A DNA stretch of 64,000 bases from Gordonia amarae NBRC 15530. Its GTDB lineage: Bacteria > Actinomycetota > Actinomycetes > Mycobacteriales > Mycobacteriaceae. Location: the NCBI RefSeq assembly GCF_000241345.1, contig NZ_BAED01000034.1, positions 62,001 through 126,000 on the forward strand, given 5' to 3'. Under the pieces are notes generated by a model. That model made no database searches. It saw nothing but the letters and a program-made list of their open reading frames with translations, and had not been told where the DNA came from. Within the stretch, counting starts at the first letter, position 1; every line of letters starts with the position of its first letter. The position numbers and the translations under genes are program-made. This document shows, piece after piece, positions 49,659 to 58,340 of this stretch.

Positions 49659-51350
49659 CTAACCCACTTTCACTTCCGGGCCACCCGCCGGCGGGCCGCC
49701 GAGCGCACGTTTGAGCACCTTGCCGGTCGCGTTGCGGGGCAACTCGTCGAGGAAGTGCACCTCGCGCGGCACCTTGTAGCCGGCGAGCTGCGCTTTGACG
49801 TGCTGTTTGAGGTCGGCCTCATCGAGTTCCGCGCCGGGACGGGGCACGACGTACGCGGCGAGCCGCTGGCCGAACTTCTCGTCATCGACACCGATCACCG
49901 CCACCTCACCCACGCCCGGGTAGGCGCCGAGGACCTCCTCGACCTCCTGCGGGTAGACGTTCTCGCCGCCGGAGACGATCATCTCGTCGTCGCGGCCGAC
50001 CACGAACAGCAGGCCGTGGCTGTCGATGCGGCCCACATCTCCGGAGACCATGTGGTTGCCGGCGTACGCCTTGGTGTCGGAGGAGGTATAGCCGTCGAAA
50101 CCGGAATTGCTCTCCACCACGATCCGGCCGATCTCGTCGGTGCCGAGCTCACGATCGTCGTCGTCGAGGATCCGCACATGGGTGCCGGTGAGCGGGCGGC
50201 CTGCCGTCTCGGGCGCGATGCGCATGTCGGCCGGGGTGGCGGTGCTGATCAGCCCGGCCTCGGTGGCGTTATAGCTGTTGTAGACGATGTCGCCGTAGCG
50301 GTCCATGAATGCCAGCAGCGCCTCGGTGCGCATCCGCGAGCCGCTGGCGGTGACGAAGCGCAGCGACGGCATCGGCCGGGTGTCGAGCACCTCGTCGGGC
50401 AGGTCGATGATGCGCTCGAGCATCACCGGCACCACCGCCAGCCCGGTGGCCGAATGCTTGCGCACCAGGTCGAGGGTGCCCTGCGGGTCGAAGCGGCGGG
50501 CCATGATCATCGTGCAGGTCATGGTCGAGGAGATGGCCATCTGGCCGAATCCCCAGGCGTGGAAGATCGGGGCGGCGATCACCGTCGACTCCCCCGCATG
50601 CCACGGGATGCGCTCGAACATCGCGGCCAGCGACGAGACGTCGGTGCTGCCGCCACGGCGGGCGCCCTTGGGGGTGCCGGTGGTGCCGGAGGTGAGCAGC
50701 ACGATACGGCCCGCCTTCGCCGGGCGTCGCGGCCGGTGGCCCCAGTGCGCCTCGATCAGGCCGTCCAGTGATTCCTTGCCGGCCGCGTCGGCGGCGGGAT
50801 CCTCGACCCAGGCCCGCACCACCCGCAGGCCGGGCAGACGTTCGACGGCCGGGCCGAGCAGTGCGTCGAACTCGTCGTCGGCGATGAGCACGTCGGCCTG
50901 TTCCCGGGCCAGGACGTCCGCGAGCTGCGGCGCGGCGAAACCCGTGTTGAGCAGCACCGAGTCGGCACCGAGCCGCGATACCGCGGCGATCGACTCGACC
51001 AGACCGCGGTGGTTGCGACACATGATGGCCACGGTCTCCACGCCCGGCATCGCGGCCAGTGCCGCGGCGAGGGCGTCGGCCCGCCGGTCGAGTTCACCCC
51101 AGGTGACCGGTCCGGCCTCGTCGATGATCGCGGTGCCGTCCGGGTTGCGGGCGGCGGCCAGGCCGATGCCGCTGACCGGCGACGCACCGCCGTGCCTGCG
51201 CATCGCCAGCCCCATCCGGGCGTACCTGTCGGGCCGCAGCACCGTGAGGAATCCGCTGCTGACCAGTTCGCGGACCACCCAGATCAGGGCCGCGATCCGG
51301 CTCCGCACCACGCCCACCACACCGCTGATGTCCATTCCCCGCCTCACCAT
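49659..51350 (-). CDS. long-chain acyl-CoA synthetase (FadD12-like)
   Basis: 563 residues of the AMP-binding family. P-loop-like motif IVLLTSGTTGTPKGA, NATEAG, DVGRIDSHGLLFVVGRDDEM and the C-terminal LPRNATGKVLKRAL with catalytic Lys. An N-terminal hydrophobic stretch (VVRSRIAALIWVVRELVSSG) may give membrane association. It activates fatty acids that the WS/DGAT and the acyltransferase can use. The start is ATG 51350 with a GAGAGG site; ATG 51335 is also possible. Confidence 0.9.
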   Translation of the reverse strand: MVRRGMDISGVVGVVRSRIAALIWVVRELVSSGFLTVLRPDRYARMGLAMRRHGGASPVSGIGLAAARNPDGTAIIDEAGPVTWGELDRRADALAAALAAMPGVETVAIMCRNHRGLVESIAAVSRLGADSVLLNTGFAAPQLADVLAREQADVLIADDEFDALLGPAVERLPGLRVVRAWVEDPAADAAGKESLDGLIEAHWGHRPRRPAKAGRIVLLTSGTTGTPKGARRGGSTDVSSLAAMFERIPWHAGESTVIAAPIFHAWGFGQMAISSTMTCTMIMARRFDPQGTLDLVRKHSATGLAVVPVMLERIIDLPDEVLDTRPMPSLRFVTASGSRMRTEALLAFMDRYGDIVYNSYNATEAGLISTATPADMRIAPETAGRPLTGTHVRILDDDDRELGTDEIGRIVVESNSGFDGYTSSDTKAYAGNHMVSGDVGRIDSHGLLFVVGRDDEMIVSGGENVYPQEVEEVLGAYPGVGEVAVIGVDDEKFGQRLAAYVVPRPGAELDEADLKQHVKAQLAGYKVPREVHFLDELPRNATGKVLKRALGGPPAGGPEVKVG

Positions 51351-51387
51351 CGCCTCTCGTCGAACCTTCGTGTCTCTCGTGTCTCGG

Positions 51388-52242
51388 TCAGCCCAGTATG
51401 GGGAACCGGCGGTCGGCCGCGAGCTCGTCGAGGGCCTGTTGCATGCGTTTGCGGATCTCCGCGTCGACCACGTCGATGTCGGGGTCGGCGCCGAACTCGT
51501 CGGTGATGTGCACCGGGTCGAGGACGCGGGTGACCAGCTTGGACGGCAGCGGGATGTTCAGCGAGGCCCCCAGGCTCAGCCCGAACGGGAAGCCGAGGAT
51601 GAACGGGGCGCTGTCGGCGCGGATCAGCTTGTCCAGGCGCAGCAGCTTGGCCAGGGTGTCACCGCGGTTGATGAACCACTGTGTCTCCTGACCGCCGATG
51701 GTCACGATCGGCACGATCGGCACCCCTGCCTTGATCGCGGTCTTGACGTAGCCGGTGCGGCCGCCGAAGTCGATGTTGGCCATCTGCGAGGTGGGCCGCA
51801 TCGCGTCCCAGGTGCCGCCAGGGAACACCAGGGTGGCCGCACCCTCCTTGAGTGCCCGGACCGCGTTCTTGGGGTGGGCCGGCAGGAAGCCGACCTTGCC
51901 GAAGATGTCCTTGCCGGGTCCGGTGAACACCAGATCGTGGGCCAGGGTGTAGAGCGGCCGGTCCTCGCCGAACTGGTCGGCGAAGGCCACGCCGATCACC
52001 GGGACGTCGAAGGCCATCATGCCGCCAGAGTGGTTGGACACCAGCAGCGCACCACCATCGGGCACCTTGTCCATGCCGGTGACCTCGGACCGGAAGTAGG
52101 TCTTGGCGATCAGCCGCAGCAGCGGCAGGACCCGTTTGACCCAGTCCTCGTCGCGAGCCACCAGATCGGTCCGGGGCTCGTCGGTCCTGGCCTTCTCAGC
52201 CTTGGCTGGCTTGTCAACCTTGTCTGCCGCTTCCTCGGTCAT
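51388..52242 (-). CDS. lysophospholipid acyltransferase family protein
   Basis: 284 residues of the PlsC-like superfamily. Acyltransferase block I is NHSGGMMAFD, in the HSGG form common in mycobacterial members. Block II/III is LVFPGGTWDAMRPTSQ and block IV GVPIVPIVTIGGQ. It begins MTEEAADKV behind a GGAGGAG site. It is first in the leftward operon with ligase, WS/DGAT and hydrolase genes, consistent with phosphatidate supply for triacylglycerol. A KstR-type motif lies about 100 bp upstream. Confidence 0.88.
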   Translation of the reverse strand: MTEEAADKVDKPAKAEKARTDEPRTDLVARDEDWVKRVLPLLRLIAKTYFRSEVTGMDKVPDGGALLVSNHSGGMMAFDVPVIGVAFADQFGEDRPLYTLAHDLVFTGPGKDIFGKVGFLPAHPKNAVRALKEGAATLVFPGGTWDAMRPTSQMANIDFGGRTGYVKTAIKAGVPIVPIVTIGGQETQWFINRGDTLAKLLRLDKLIRADSAPFILGFPFGLSLGASLNIPLPSKLVTRVLDPVHITDEFGADPDIDVVDAEIRKRMQQALDELAADRRFPILG

Positions 52243-52344
52243 CTTCCCTCGTACTCCTCCACGCCTGTCGCGGCGCTCCCCCTGGCGATCACCTGCCGCG
52301 ATCTCCGTCGGTACAGCCGACCTTGATGTCACTACATCCTAAAT

Positions 52345-52358
52345 TAGAACACGTTACA
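52345..52358. promoter_or_regulatory. KstR-type operator motif
   Basis: TAGAACACGTTACA matches TnnAACnnGTTnnA, the core of the KstR (sterol catabolism repressor) operator of mycolate actinomycetes. It lies between the divergent acyltransferase and thioesterase genes, so it could control both the storage-lipid operon and the thioesterase. Binding is inferred. Confidence 0.6.
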
Positions 52359-52431
52359 GTTCTGGTGTTACCTGGAACTTGGTCACCAGACCCATATCAC
52401 CATGCCGGACCATTATAGATAGGCTTACCGT

Positions 52432-53097
52432 ATGGACTTCGAACTTCATGATCTGCCGGACGACGAGATCCGCCGCCTCGCGGGTCTGTACGGACCGCTC
52501 GGCGCCGCGGTCCGCGAACTCATCGACGCGGCCATCCGCACCGAGGTCGATGACGACACCATCCGCGAGACCACCACGCAGATCTCCGAGCTCGCCGCCA
52601 CCCTGCGCACCAAGCAGATCGACGGCGCGTTCGGCGTGCGGTACAACTCCAATGGCGTGGGCATGGCCTGGGGAAACGCCGTGATCGGGCTCGCCAATGG
52701 GATTGCGCCGCCGCTCACCCTCAGCTATCCGCCGGAGGGCGGTTCGCGCGCCGAGTTCACCCTCGGCGCGCCGTACGAAGGCCCTCCCGGCTGTGTGCAC
52801 GGCGGCATCTCCATGATGGTGCTCGACGCGATCCTCGGCTCGGCCGCCGCCCGCGACGAGAAGGCCGCCTACACCGGCACCATCACGGTGCGCTTCCTGC
52901 GACCGACCCTGCTGTTCACCCCGCTCACGGCGACCGCGAAGGTCACCGAACGTTCGGGCCGCAAGAAGATCGTGCAGGGCTCCATCGCCGACCAGCACGG
53001 TGACACCGTCATCGCCGAGGGCGTGTTCATCCTGCCCAAGGAGTCCAACGCGCGCCCCCTGACCAGCGTCGACGGCAGCGCGGGCAGTTCGGGCTAA
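52432..53097 (+). CDS. PaaI-family hotdog-fold thioesterase
   Basis: 221 residues. A helical N-terminal part (1-90) is followed by a 4HBT hotdog domain with the active-site helix GPPGCVHGGISMMVLDAILG. TGTITVRFLRPTLLFTPLTA and SIADQHGDTVIAEGVFI follow. It hydrolyses acyl-CoA esters; the specific chain is unknown. It is divergent from the lysophospholipid acyltransferase and shares the KstR-type motif. It has no strong ribosome binding site, so leaderless initiation is possible. Confidence 0.88.
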   Translation: MDFELHDLPDDEIRRLAGLYGPLGAAVRELIDAAIRTEVDDDTIRETTTQISELAATLRTKQIDGAFGVRYNSNGVGMAWGNAVIGLANGIAPPLTLSYPPEGGSRAEFTLGAPYEGPPGCVHGGISMMVLDAILGSAAARDEKAAYTGTITVRFLRPTLLFTPLTATAKVTERSGRKKIVQGSIADQHGDTVIAEGVFILPKESNARPLTSVDGSAGSSG

Positions 53098-53145
53098 GGT
53101 GGCGGTGGTACCCGATCTGCCCCTCCCCACCCCTCAGGAGCAACC

Positions 53146-53598
53146 GTGCTGAACACCGGCGACGCCGCACCCGACTTCACACTCCCCGACCAGGACGGCA
53201 ATCCGGTCACGCTGTCGGACGTGCTGGCGCAGGGGCCGGCGGTGTTGTTCTTCTATCCGGCGGCACTGACCCCGGGATGCACCAAGGAGGCCTGCCACTT
53301 CCGGGACATCGTCGGCGAGTTCACCGCCGCCGGGGTGCGGATCCTGGGCATCAGCGCCGACGCCGTCGCCAAGCAGAAGACCTTCGACAACACCTTCAGC
53401 CTGGGTTACCCGCTGCTCTCGGACGCCGACAAGTCGATCGCCAAGACCTACGGGGTGAGCCGGCGCGTCGGGTTCCTGCCGAATCAGCGGGCCACCTTCG
53501 CCATCGGGGCCGACGGGGTGATCGTGGCGGCCGTGCGCAACGAGATCAACATGAACACGCACGCCGACACCGCGCTGAAGGCGCTCGCCACAACCTGA
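53146..53598 (+). CDS. bcp: thioredoxin-dependent thiol peroxidase, Bcp/PrxQ
   Basis: 150 residues. Peroxidatic Cys45 in LTPGCTKEACHFRD, with resolving Cys50 five residues later, is the PrxQ pattern. The start MLNTGDAAPDFTLPDQDGNP is typical. It reduces peroxides in the cytosol using thioredoxin. GTG start behind AGGAGCAACC. It converges on the amino-acid ABC operon with a 20-bp gap. Confidence 0.93.
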   Translation: MLNTGDAAPDFTLPDQDGNPVTLSDVLAQGPAVLFFYPAALTPGCTKEACHFRDIVGEFTAAGVRILGISADAVAKQKTFDNTFSLGYPLLSDADKSIAKTYGVSRRVGFLPNQRATFAIGADGVIVAAVRNEINMNTHADTALKALATT

Positions 53599-53618
53599 GC
53601 CGGGGTCGCTGGGCCGGG

Positions 53619-54386
53619 TCAGAGGACCTGCGACAGGAACGTCCGCAGGCGCTCGGATTCGGCGGCGGTGAAGATCTGTTCCGGTTCGCCGGTCTCCACC
53701 ACCACCCCCTGATCCATGAACACCACGTTGTCGGACACGTTCCGGGCATAACCCATCTCGTGGGTCACCACGACCATCGTCATACCGCCCGAGGCGAGGT
53801 CGGTCATCAGCGCCAGCACGCCCTTGACCAGTTCGGGGTCCAGGGCCGAGGTGGCCTCGTCGAAGAACATCACCTGCGGTTCCATCGCGAGCGCCCGCGC
53901 GATGGCCACCCGCTGCCGCTGACCGCCCGACAGATTGGCCGGACGGGCGTCGGCCTTGTGCGCCAGCCCGACGAGCTCGAGCTGACGCATCGCGACGGCC
54001 CGCGCCTCCTCCTTGCTCAGGCCCTTGAGTTTGCGGGGGCCGAGCGCGATGTTGTCGGCGACGGTCTTGTGCGGGAACAGGTTGAAGTGCTGGAACACCA
54101 TCCCGATGCGTTTGCGCAGGTCGTCGGGATTGTCCCGGAGCACCGACCGGCCGTCGAGCAGGATGTCGCCGCTGTCGGGTTCGTGCAGCCGGTTGAGCAC
54201 CCGCAACAGCGTCGACTTGCCCGATCCCGACGGGCCGATGACCGTGGTCGTGGTGGCGGCCTCGACGTGGATGTCGACGCCCTTGAGTACCTTGTTGTTG
54301 CCGAACGCCAGGTGCAGCCCGGTTCCGGTCAGCGACACCGCCCCGGTGTCCGCGACCGCCTCTGTGGTGGTGGATGTGGTTGACAC
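53619..54386 (-). CDS. amino acid ABC transporter ATP-binding protein (GlnQ-like)
   Basis: 255 residues. Walker [10 protein letters not shown], signature [16 protein letters not shown], Walker B VMFFDEAT and switch histidine VVTHEMG are present. It is the ATPase of a polar amino-acid importer whose binding protein and permease are fused in the gene directly upstream, 30 bp away. Glutamine or glutamate uptake is the family default, not shown here. Confidence 0.92.
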   Translation of the reverse strand: MSTTSTTTEAVADTGAVSLTGTGLHLAFGNNKVLKGVDIHVEAATTTTVIGPSGSGKSTLLRVLNRLHEPDSGDILLDGRSVLRDNPDDLRKRIGMVFQHFNLFPHKTVADNIALGPRKLKGLSKEEARAVAMRQLELVGLAHKADARPANLSGGQRQRVAIARALAMEPQVMFFDEATSALDPELVKGVLALMTDLASGGMTMVVVTHEMGYARNVSDNVVFMDQGVVVETGEPEQIFTAAESERLRTFLSQVL

Positions 54387-54416
54387 AGTGTCCCTTCCGG
54401 GTCCGACGAGAAGTAT

Positions 54417-56243
54417 CTACGGCTTGTTGGGCGGCTCGGGTACCACCCCGTCGCTGGTCACCAGCGGTTCGGGATCGGCCTCCACGGGCGCGGGACGTCC
54501 GGTGCGCAGCCGGTGGTCGATGTAGTTGACCAGATGGGTCAGCGGGATGGTGAGCAGCAGGTACACCAGACCCGCGGCCACCAGCGGCGACAGGTTGCCG
54601 GTCTGCGCGTTCAGGTCGCGGCCGACGGCGAACAGTTCGCGCTGGCTGGCCAGCAGACCCAGGAAGTACACCAGCGAGCTGTCCTTGATCAGGCTGATGA
54701 ACTGATTCATCAACGCCGGCAGCACTCTTCGCACGCCCTGCGGGATCACCACCAGCCGCATCGACTGCCCGTAGGAGAATCCGATCGCCCGGGAGGCCTC
54801 CAGCTGCCCGGCCTCCACGCTCTGGATGCCGGAGCGGAAGATCTCGCCGATGTAGGCGGCCGCGAGCAGCGCCAGCGCCACCGCGCCCAGCCAGTACGGG
54901 TTGTTGCCGGTGATGTCGCTGACCACCGGCCCGATACCGAGGCCGACGATCAGGATCACGACGACGGCGGGCAGGCCGCGGAAGATGTCGGTGTAGATGC
55001 GGGCGGGCCAGCGCAACCAGCGGGATCGGGAGATCCCGGCCACGGCCAGCAACAGACCGAGGAACGTGCCCAGCACACCCGAGACCAGTGCCAGCAGCAA
55101 CGTGTTGGGCAGGCCCGTCTTGAACAGGTCCGGGAACGATTCCTTGTACAGGTCCCACTTGAAGAATGTGTCACCGAGCTGCGCGAGGGTGCCCTTGCGG
55201 ACGATGCTCGCGTCCTCGGTCCGGGTGCCGTTGTCGCGGGCGATCGCGGCGATGTCGGGCAGCTTGGGCGCCGCTGCCGCCTTGGAGCCGGGTTTCCACC
55301 CTCCGGGCAACTCGCGCGGTACCCAGTCGGTGTACAGCTTGGCGTAGGTGCCGTCGGCGATGATCGCATCGAGCCCGGAGTTGAGCGCGGCCACCAGCTT
55401 CGGCTTGTTCTTGCCGACGGCCCAGGCGACGAAGTTGTTGACGCTGAAGGTGTTCTCGGTGATCTTCACCCCGTCGCCCGGGCGCACCGCGCCCTCGGCC
55501 TGTTGCGATGGCGCCACCCAGGAGTCGATCTGCCCGGTCTTGAGGTTGGCGTAGGCGGTGGCGTAGTCGGGGAACTTCACCGGGTCGAGCTTGAGCGTGT
55601 TGACCACGTAGTCGTCCTGCACGGTGCCCTGCACCACGCCGATCCGCTGGCCGGGGCCGAGGTCGGAGAAGCTGGTGGCCTTGGCGTCGGGAGCGGCGAC
55701 CAGCGAGAAGTAGCCGAAGTCGTAGCCGTTGGTGAAGTCGACGGTCTGCCGGCGTTCGTCGGTGGTCGTGATCGACGACGACCCGACGTCGAAGCGATTG
55801 TTGGCCACCTGCGAGAGCAGACCCGCGAATTCGGTGCCGGAGAACGTGATCTTCAGACCGATCTTGGCGGCAACAGCCTTGAGCAACTCGTTGTCGAAGC
55901 CGGTGAACACGCCCTTGCGGTTGACGCAGATACTCGGCCCGGCGTCGGAGAGGGTGCCCACCGAGATGGTGCCCGGCTTGATCAGCTCCAGCGCACCGAC
56001 GTCGAGCTGGTCGACCGGCGTGGTGTTCGGGGTGGTGTATTTGTCCTCCCCGCCCTCGTCGGCCGCGGCCAGGTTCACCGGCGCCGCCGACGCCGACGAC
56101 AGCCCGGGCGGGGTGCAGTTGTCGGGTGCGGCGTGCGCCGCCGGCGGCGGCACCGCGACGAGCGCGAGAAGCGCTGTCAGCAGCATGACCGCCAGGACGG
56201 CCAGAAACCGGACGGGGGTAGCGATCTGAGAGGTTCGCACCAT
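54417..56243 (-). CDS. fused amino-acid-binding protein and ABC permease
   Basis: 608 residues. A signal or membrane anchor (13-38) leads to a periplasmic binding-protein family 3 domain (about 85-325: GTISVGTLSDAGPSICVNRK, FTGFDNELLKAVAAKIGLKI, SSSITTTDERRQTVDFTNGY). It is followed by a HisM-type permease (about 375-590: LPNTLLLALVSGVLGTFLGL, EIFRSGIQSVEAGQLEASRA). In one chain this delivers the ligand-binding domain to the channel, as in GlnP of firmicutes. It is the first gene of the operon with the GlnQ-like ATPase. Confidence 0.9.
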   Translation of the reverse strand: MVRTSQIATPVRFLAVLAVMLLTALLALVAVPPPAAHAAPDNCTPPGLSSASAAPVNLAAADEGGEDKYTTPNTTPVDQLDVGALELIKPGTISVGTLSDAGPSICVNRKGVFTGFDNELLKAVAAKIGLKITFSGTEFAGLLSQVANNRFDVGSSSITTTDERRQTVDFTNGYDFGYFSLVAAPDAKATSFSDLGPGQRIGVVQGTVQDDYVVNTLKLDPVKFPDYATAYANLKTGQIDSWVAPSQQAEGAVRPGDGVKITENTFSVNNFVAWAVGKNKPKLVAALNSGLDAIIADGTYAKLYTDWVPRELPGGWKPGSKAAAAPKLPDIAAIARDNGTRTEDASIVRKGTLAQLGDTFFKWDLYKESFPDLFKTGLPNTLLLALVSGVLGTFLGLLLAVAGISRSRWLRWPARIYTDIFRGLPAVVVILIVGLGIGPVVSDITGNNPYWLGAVALALLAAAYIGEIFRSGIQSVEAGQLEASRAIGFSYGQSMRLVVIPQGVRRVLPALMNQFISLIKDSSLVYFLGLLASQRELFAVGRDLNAQTGNLSPLVAAGLVYLLLTIPLTHLVNYIDHRLRTGRPAPVEADPEPLVTSDGVVPEPPNKP

Positions 56244-56307
56244 TGGCACCCTACCCAGTGGCCTCCCGCGCACCGAGCCTTTTCGGCACGCGTGCCGAAA
56301 GCGGGTG

Positions 56308-56571
56308 TCAGCGCGCCATCCGCGCGATGACCTCGGGGCGGCGCAGCGGCGGCACCGTCTTGGGTGGCTGCCTGCGCTGCGGCAGCACCCCGAGCAGTTC
56401 GCGGGTGGCCGCGGCGACCGTCGCGACGGCCTCCTCGAACGCGGCCTCGGTGGCGGCCGACGGCTGCCGGATCCCGCTCACCTTGCGGATGTACTGCCGC
56501 GCCGCGGCCGCCACCTCGTCCTCGGTGGCCGGCGGTTGCAGGCCGCGCAGTTCGGTGATGTTTCGGCACAT
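56308..56571 (-). CDS. DUF2277 family protein
   Basis: 87 residues beginning MCRNITELRGLQPPATEDEV, the strongly conserved DUF2277 N-terminus, followed by AAARQYIRKVSGIRQPS and an Arg/Pro-rich end. Small cytosolic protein of unknown function. It lies 32 bp after the quinone oxidoreductase start-proximal region on the same strand, but a shared operon is uncertain. Confidence 0.88.
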   Translation of the reverse strand: MCRNITELRGLQPPATEDEVAAAARQYIRKVSGIRQPSAATEAAFEEAVATVAAATRELLGVLPQRRQPPKTVPPLRRPEVIARMAR

Positions 56572-56602
56572 GATCGTCGGCTCCCGGGATCGATTGGCTG
56601 CC

Positions 56603-57577
56603 TCAGTCCGCGATCTGGATGACCGCCTTACCCAGGATCTTCCCGTCGGCCATATCCGTCAACGCCTGCCCCGTGTCGGCGAGCGGGTAGGTGGCGGTGA
56701 CCGGCGGACGCAGCCCGGCGCCGATCATCTCGGTGATCTCGTCGTGGATGAGGCCCGGGATGTTGTCGTTCGGGTGGGTGCGCAGGTACTCCCCCCACGC
56801 GGCGCCGACGATCGCGACGTTGCGGAACAGCACCCGGTTGAGTTTGACGGTGGGGATGCCACCGGCGGCGAAACCGACCACCACGTAGCGACCGTCGGGG
56901 GCCACCTGCCGCAGCGCCTCGTCGAACACGTCGCCGCCGGACGGGTCGATCATCACGTCGACACCCTCGGGCGCGACCTCCCTCAGCTTCTCGCCCCACC
57001 CGTCGGTGAGTTGCACGACGTGGTCGGCGCCAAGGCTTTTCAGCAGATCGGTGGCGCCGGTGCGGTGCACGATGGCCACCACCTGCGCGCCCATCGCCTT
57101 GGCCACCAGGATGGAGGCCACACCGATACCACCGGCGGCGCCGAGCACGCCCACCACCTCACCGGGTGCGGTCTGGGCCCGCATCTTGAGCGCGAACACG
57201 GCGGTCTGGAAGTTGATACCGAGCGCGGCACCCTCGTCGAAGGTCAGACCCTCGGGCATCGGCAGCAGCATCTCCGGGGTGACGAGGATCTGTTCGGCGA
57301 ACCCGCCGACCATCGGGGTGACCAGCACCTTGTCGCCCGCCTGGTACTGCCCGCCGTCGGGTGCCTCGCGGACGACGCCGGCGACCTCGGTGCCGGGGAT
57401 GAACGGCAGCGGCGGGCGGATCTGGTACTTGCCCTGGGAGATCAGCAGATCGGGAAAGCACACCCCGCACGACTTGATGTCCACGAGCAACTGGCCGGGT
57501 CCGGGCACAAGGTCGGGAACCTCGGTCAGTGACAGCCCGCCGGGCCCGGACTCTTCCTTGAGCAGCTGCGCCTTCAT
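56603..57577 (-). CDS. NADPH:quinone oxidoreductase / zinc-binding dehydrogenase family (MDR)
   Basis: 324 residues of the medium-chain dehydrogenase/reductase superfamily. GroES-like domain with KSCGVCFPDLLISQGKYQ and LPFIPGTEVAGVVRE, Rossmann motif VLGAAGGIGVASILVAKAMG, then HRTGATDLLKSLGADHVVQL. Zinc ligands are mostly absent, consistent with quinone oxidoreductase-like members. The ATG at 57577 is preferred. Substrate unknown. Confidence 0.88.
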   Translation of the reverse strand: MKAQLLKEESGPGGLSLTEVPDLVPGPGQLLVDIKSCGVCFPDLLISQGKYQIRPPLPFIPGTEVAGVVREAPDGGQYQAGDKVLVTPMVGGFAEQILVTPEMLLPMPEGLTFDEGAALGINFQTAVFALKMRAQTAPGEVVGVLGAAGGIGVASILVAKAMGAQVVAIVHRTGATDLLKSLGADHVVQLTDGWGEKLREVAPEGVDVMIDPSGGDVFDEALRQVAPDGRYVVVGFAAGGIPTVKLNRVLFRNVAIVGAAWGEYLRTHPNDNIPGLIHDEITEMIGAGLRPPVTATYPLADTGQALTDMADGKILGKAVIQIAD

Positions 57578-57625
57578 CTGACCCACCCTACGCTGTGTGA
57601 TCACGCCCATAGCTACGATCGACTG

Positions 57626-58312
57626 ATGACCGCATCTTCGGCCCTGTCCCCTTCTCCCGAACGTCTGGCCGTCGCCGCCGAGACGCCCGGCTTCATGCCC
57701 CTCGACGAGGCACAGACCCTGTTCGAGATCGCGGGTGAGTATCTGGCACAACCCGATTCGACGAAGGTGGGTGTCGAGATCGGCACCTACTGCGGTAAGT
57801 CGACGGTATTCCTCGGGTCGGCCGCCGAGGCCGCGGGTGCGGTGCTGGTGACCGTCGACCACCACCGTGGTTCCGAGGAGCATCAGCCCGGCTGGGAGTA
57901 CCACGATCCCACCCTGGTCGACCCGCACAGCGGCACCCTGGACACGTCGGCACGCTTCCGCCGCACCATGTTCGACGCCGGCCTGGAGCAGACGGTGATC
58001 GGAATGCTCGCCCCGTCGACGACGGCCGCCCGCGCGTGGGGCAAAGCGGCCGACTTCGTGTTCATCGACGGCGGGCACAGCATGGCGGCCGCCCAGAACG
58101 ACCTCGACGGCTGGGCGCCGTGGGTGCGGATCGGCGGTGCGCTGCTGATCCACGACGTGTTCCCCGACCCCGCCGACGGTGGCCGTCCCCCGTACGAAAT
58201 CTACTGTCAGGCCCTGGCGACCGGCCAGTTCACCGAGGTCCGCGTGGAGGGTTCGCTGCGGGTGCTGCGGCGCGACAGCGGTGAGGTGGGCGCCCCGCTG
58301 GCGGCCCGGTAA
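57626..58312 (+). CDS. class I SAM-dependent methyltransferase (Methyltransf_24 type)
   Basis: 228 residues. SAM-binding motif VGVEIGTYCGKSTVFLGSA, acidic loop VTVDHHRGSEEHQPGWEYHD, FVFIDGGHSMAAAQNDLDGW and GGALLIHDVFPDPADGG. This is the CmcI-like/Methyltransf_24 arrangement. The product may methylate a small metabolite or sugar; the substrate is unknown. It is divergent from the quinone oxidoreductase gene and converges on the acyl-CoA ligase gene. Confidence 0.85.
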   Translation: MTASSALSPSPERLAVAAETPGFMPLDEAQTLFEIAGEYLAQPDSTKVGVEIGTYCGKSTVFLGSAAEAAGAVLVTVDHHRGSEEHQPGWEYHDPTLVDPHSGTLDTSARFRRTMFDAGLEQTVIGMLAPSTTAARAWGKAADFVFIDGGHSMAAAQNDLDGWAPWVRIGGALLIHDVFPDPADGGRPPYEIYCQALATGQFTEVRVEGSLRVLRRDSGEVGAPLAAR

Positions 58313-58340
58313 CCGGACACGCTCCGGCGGCGCGGCTGTT

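Noticed and set aside
53134..55158. 674-codon leftward frame across bcp and the ABC genes
   Set aside because: It crosses three well-supported genes in other frames and has Arg/Gly-rich shadow composition.
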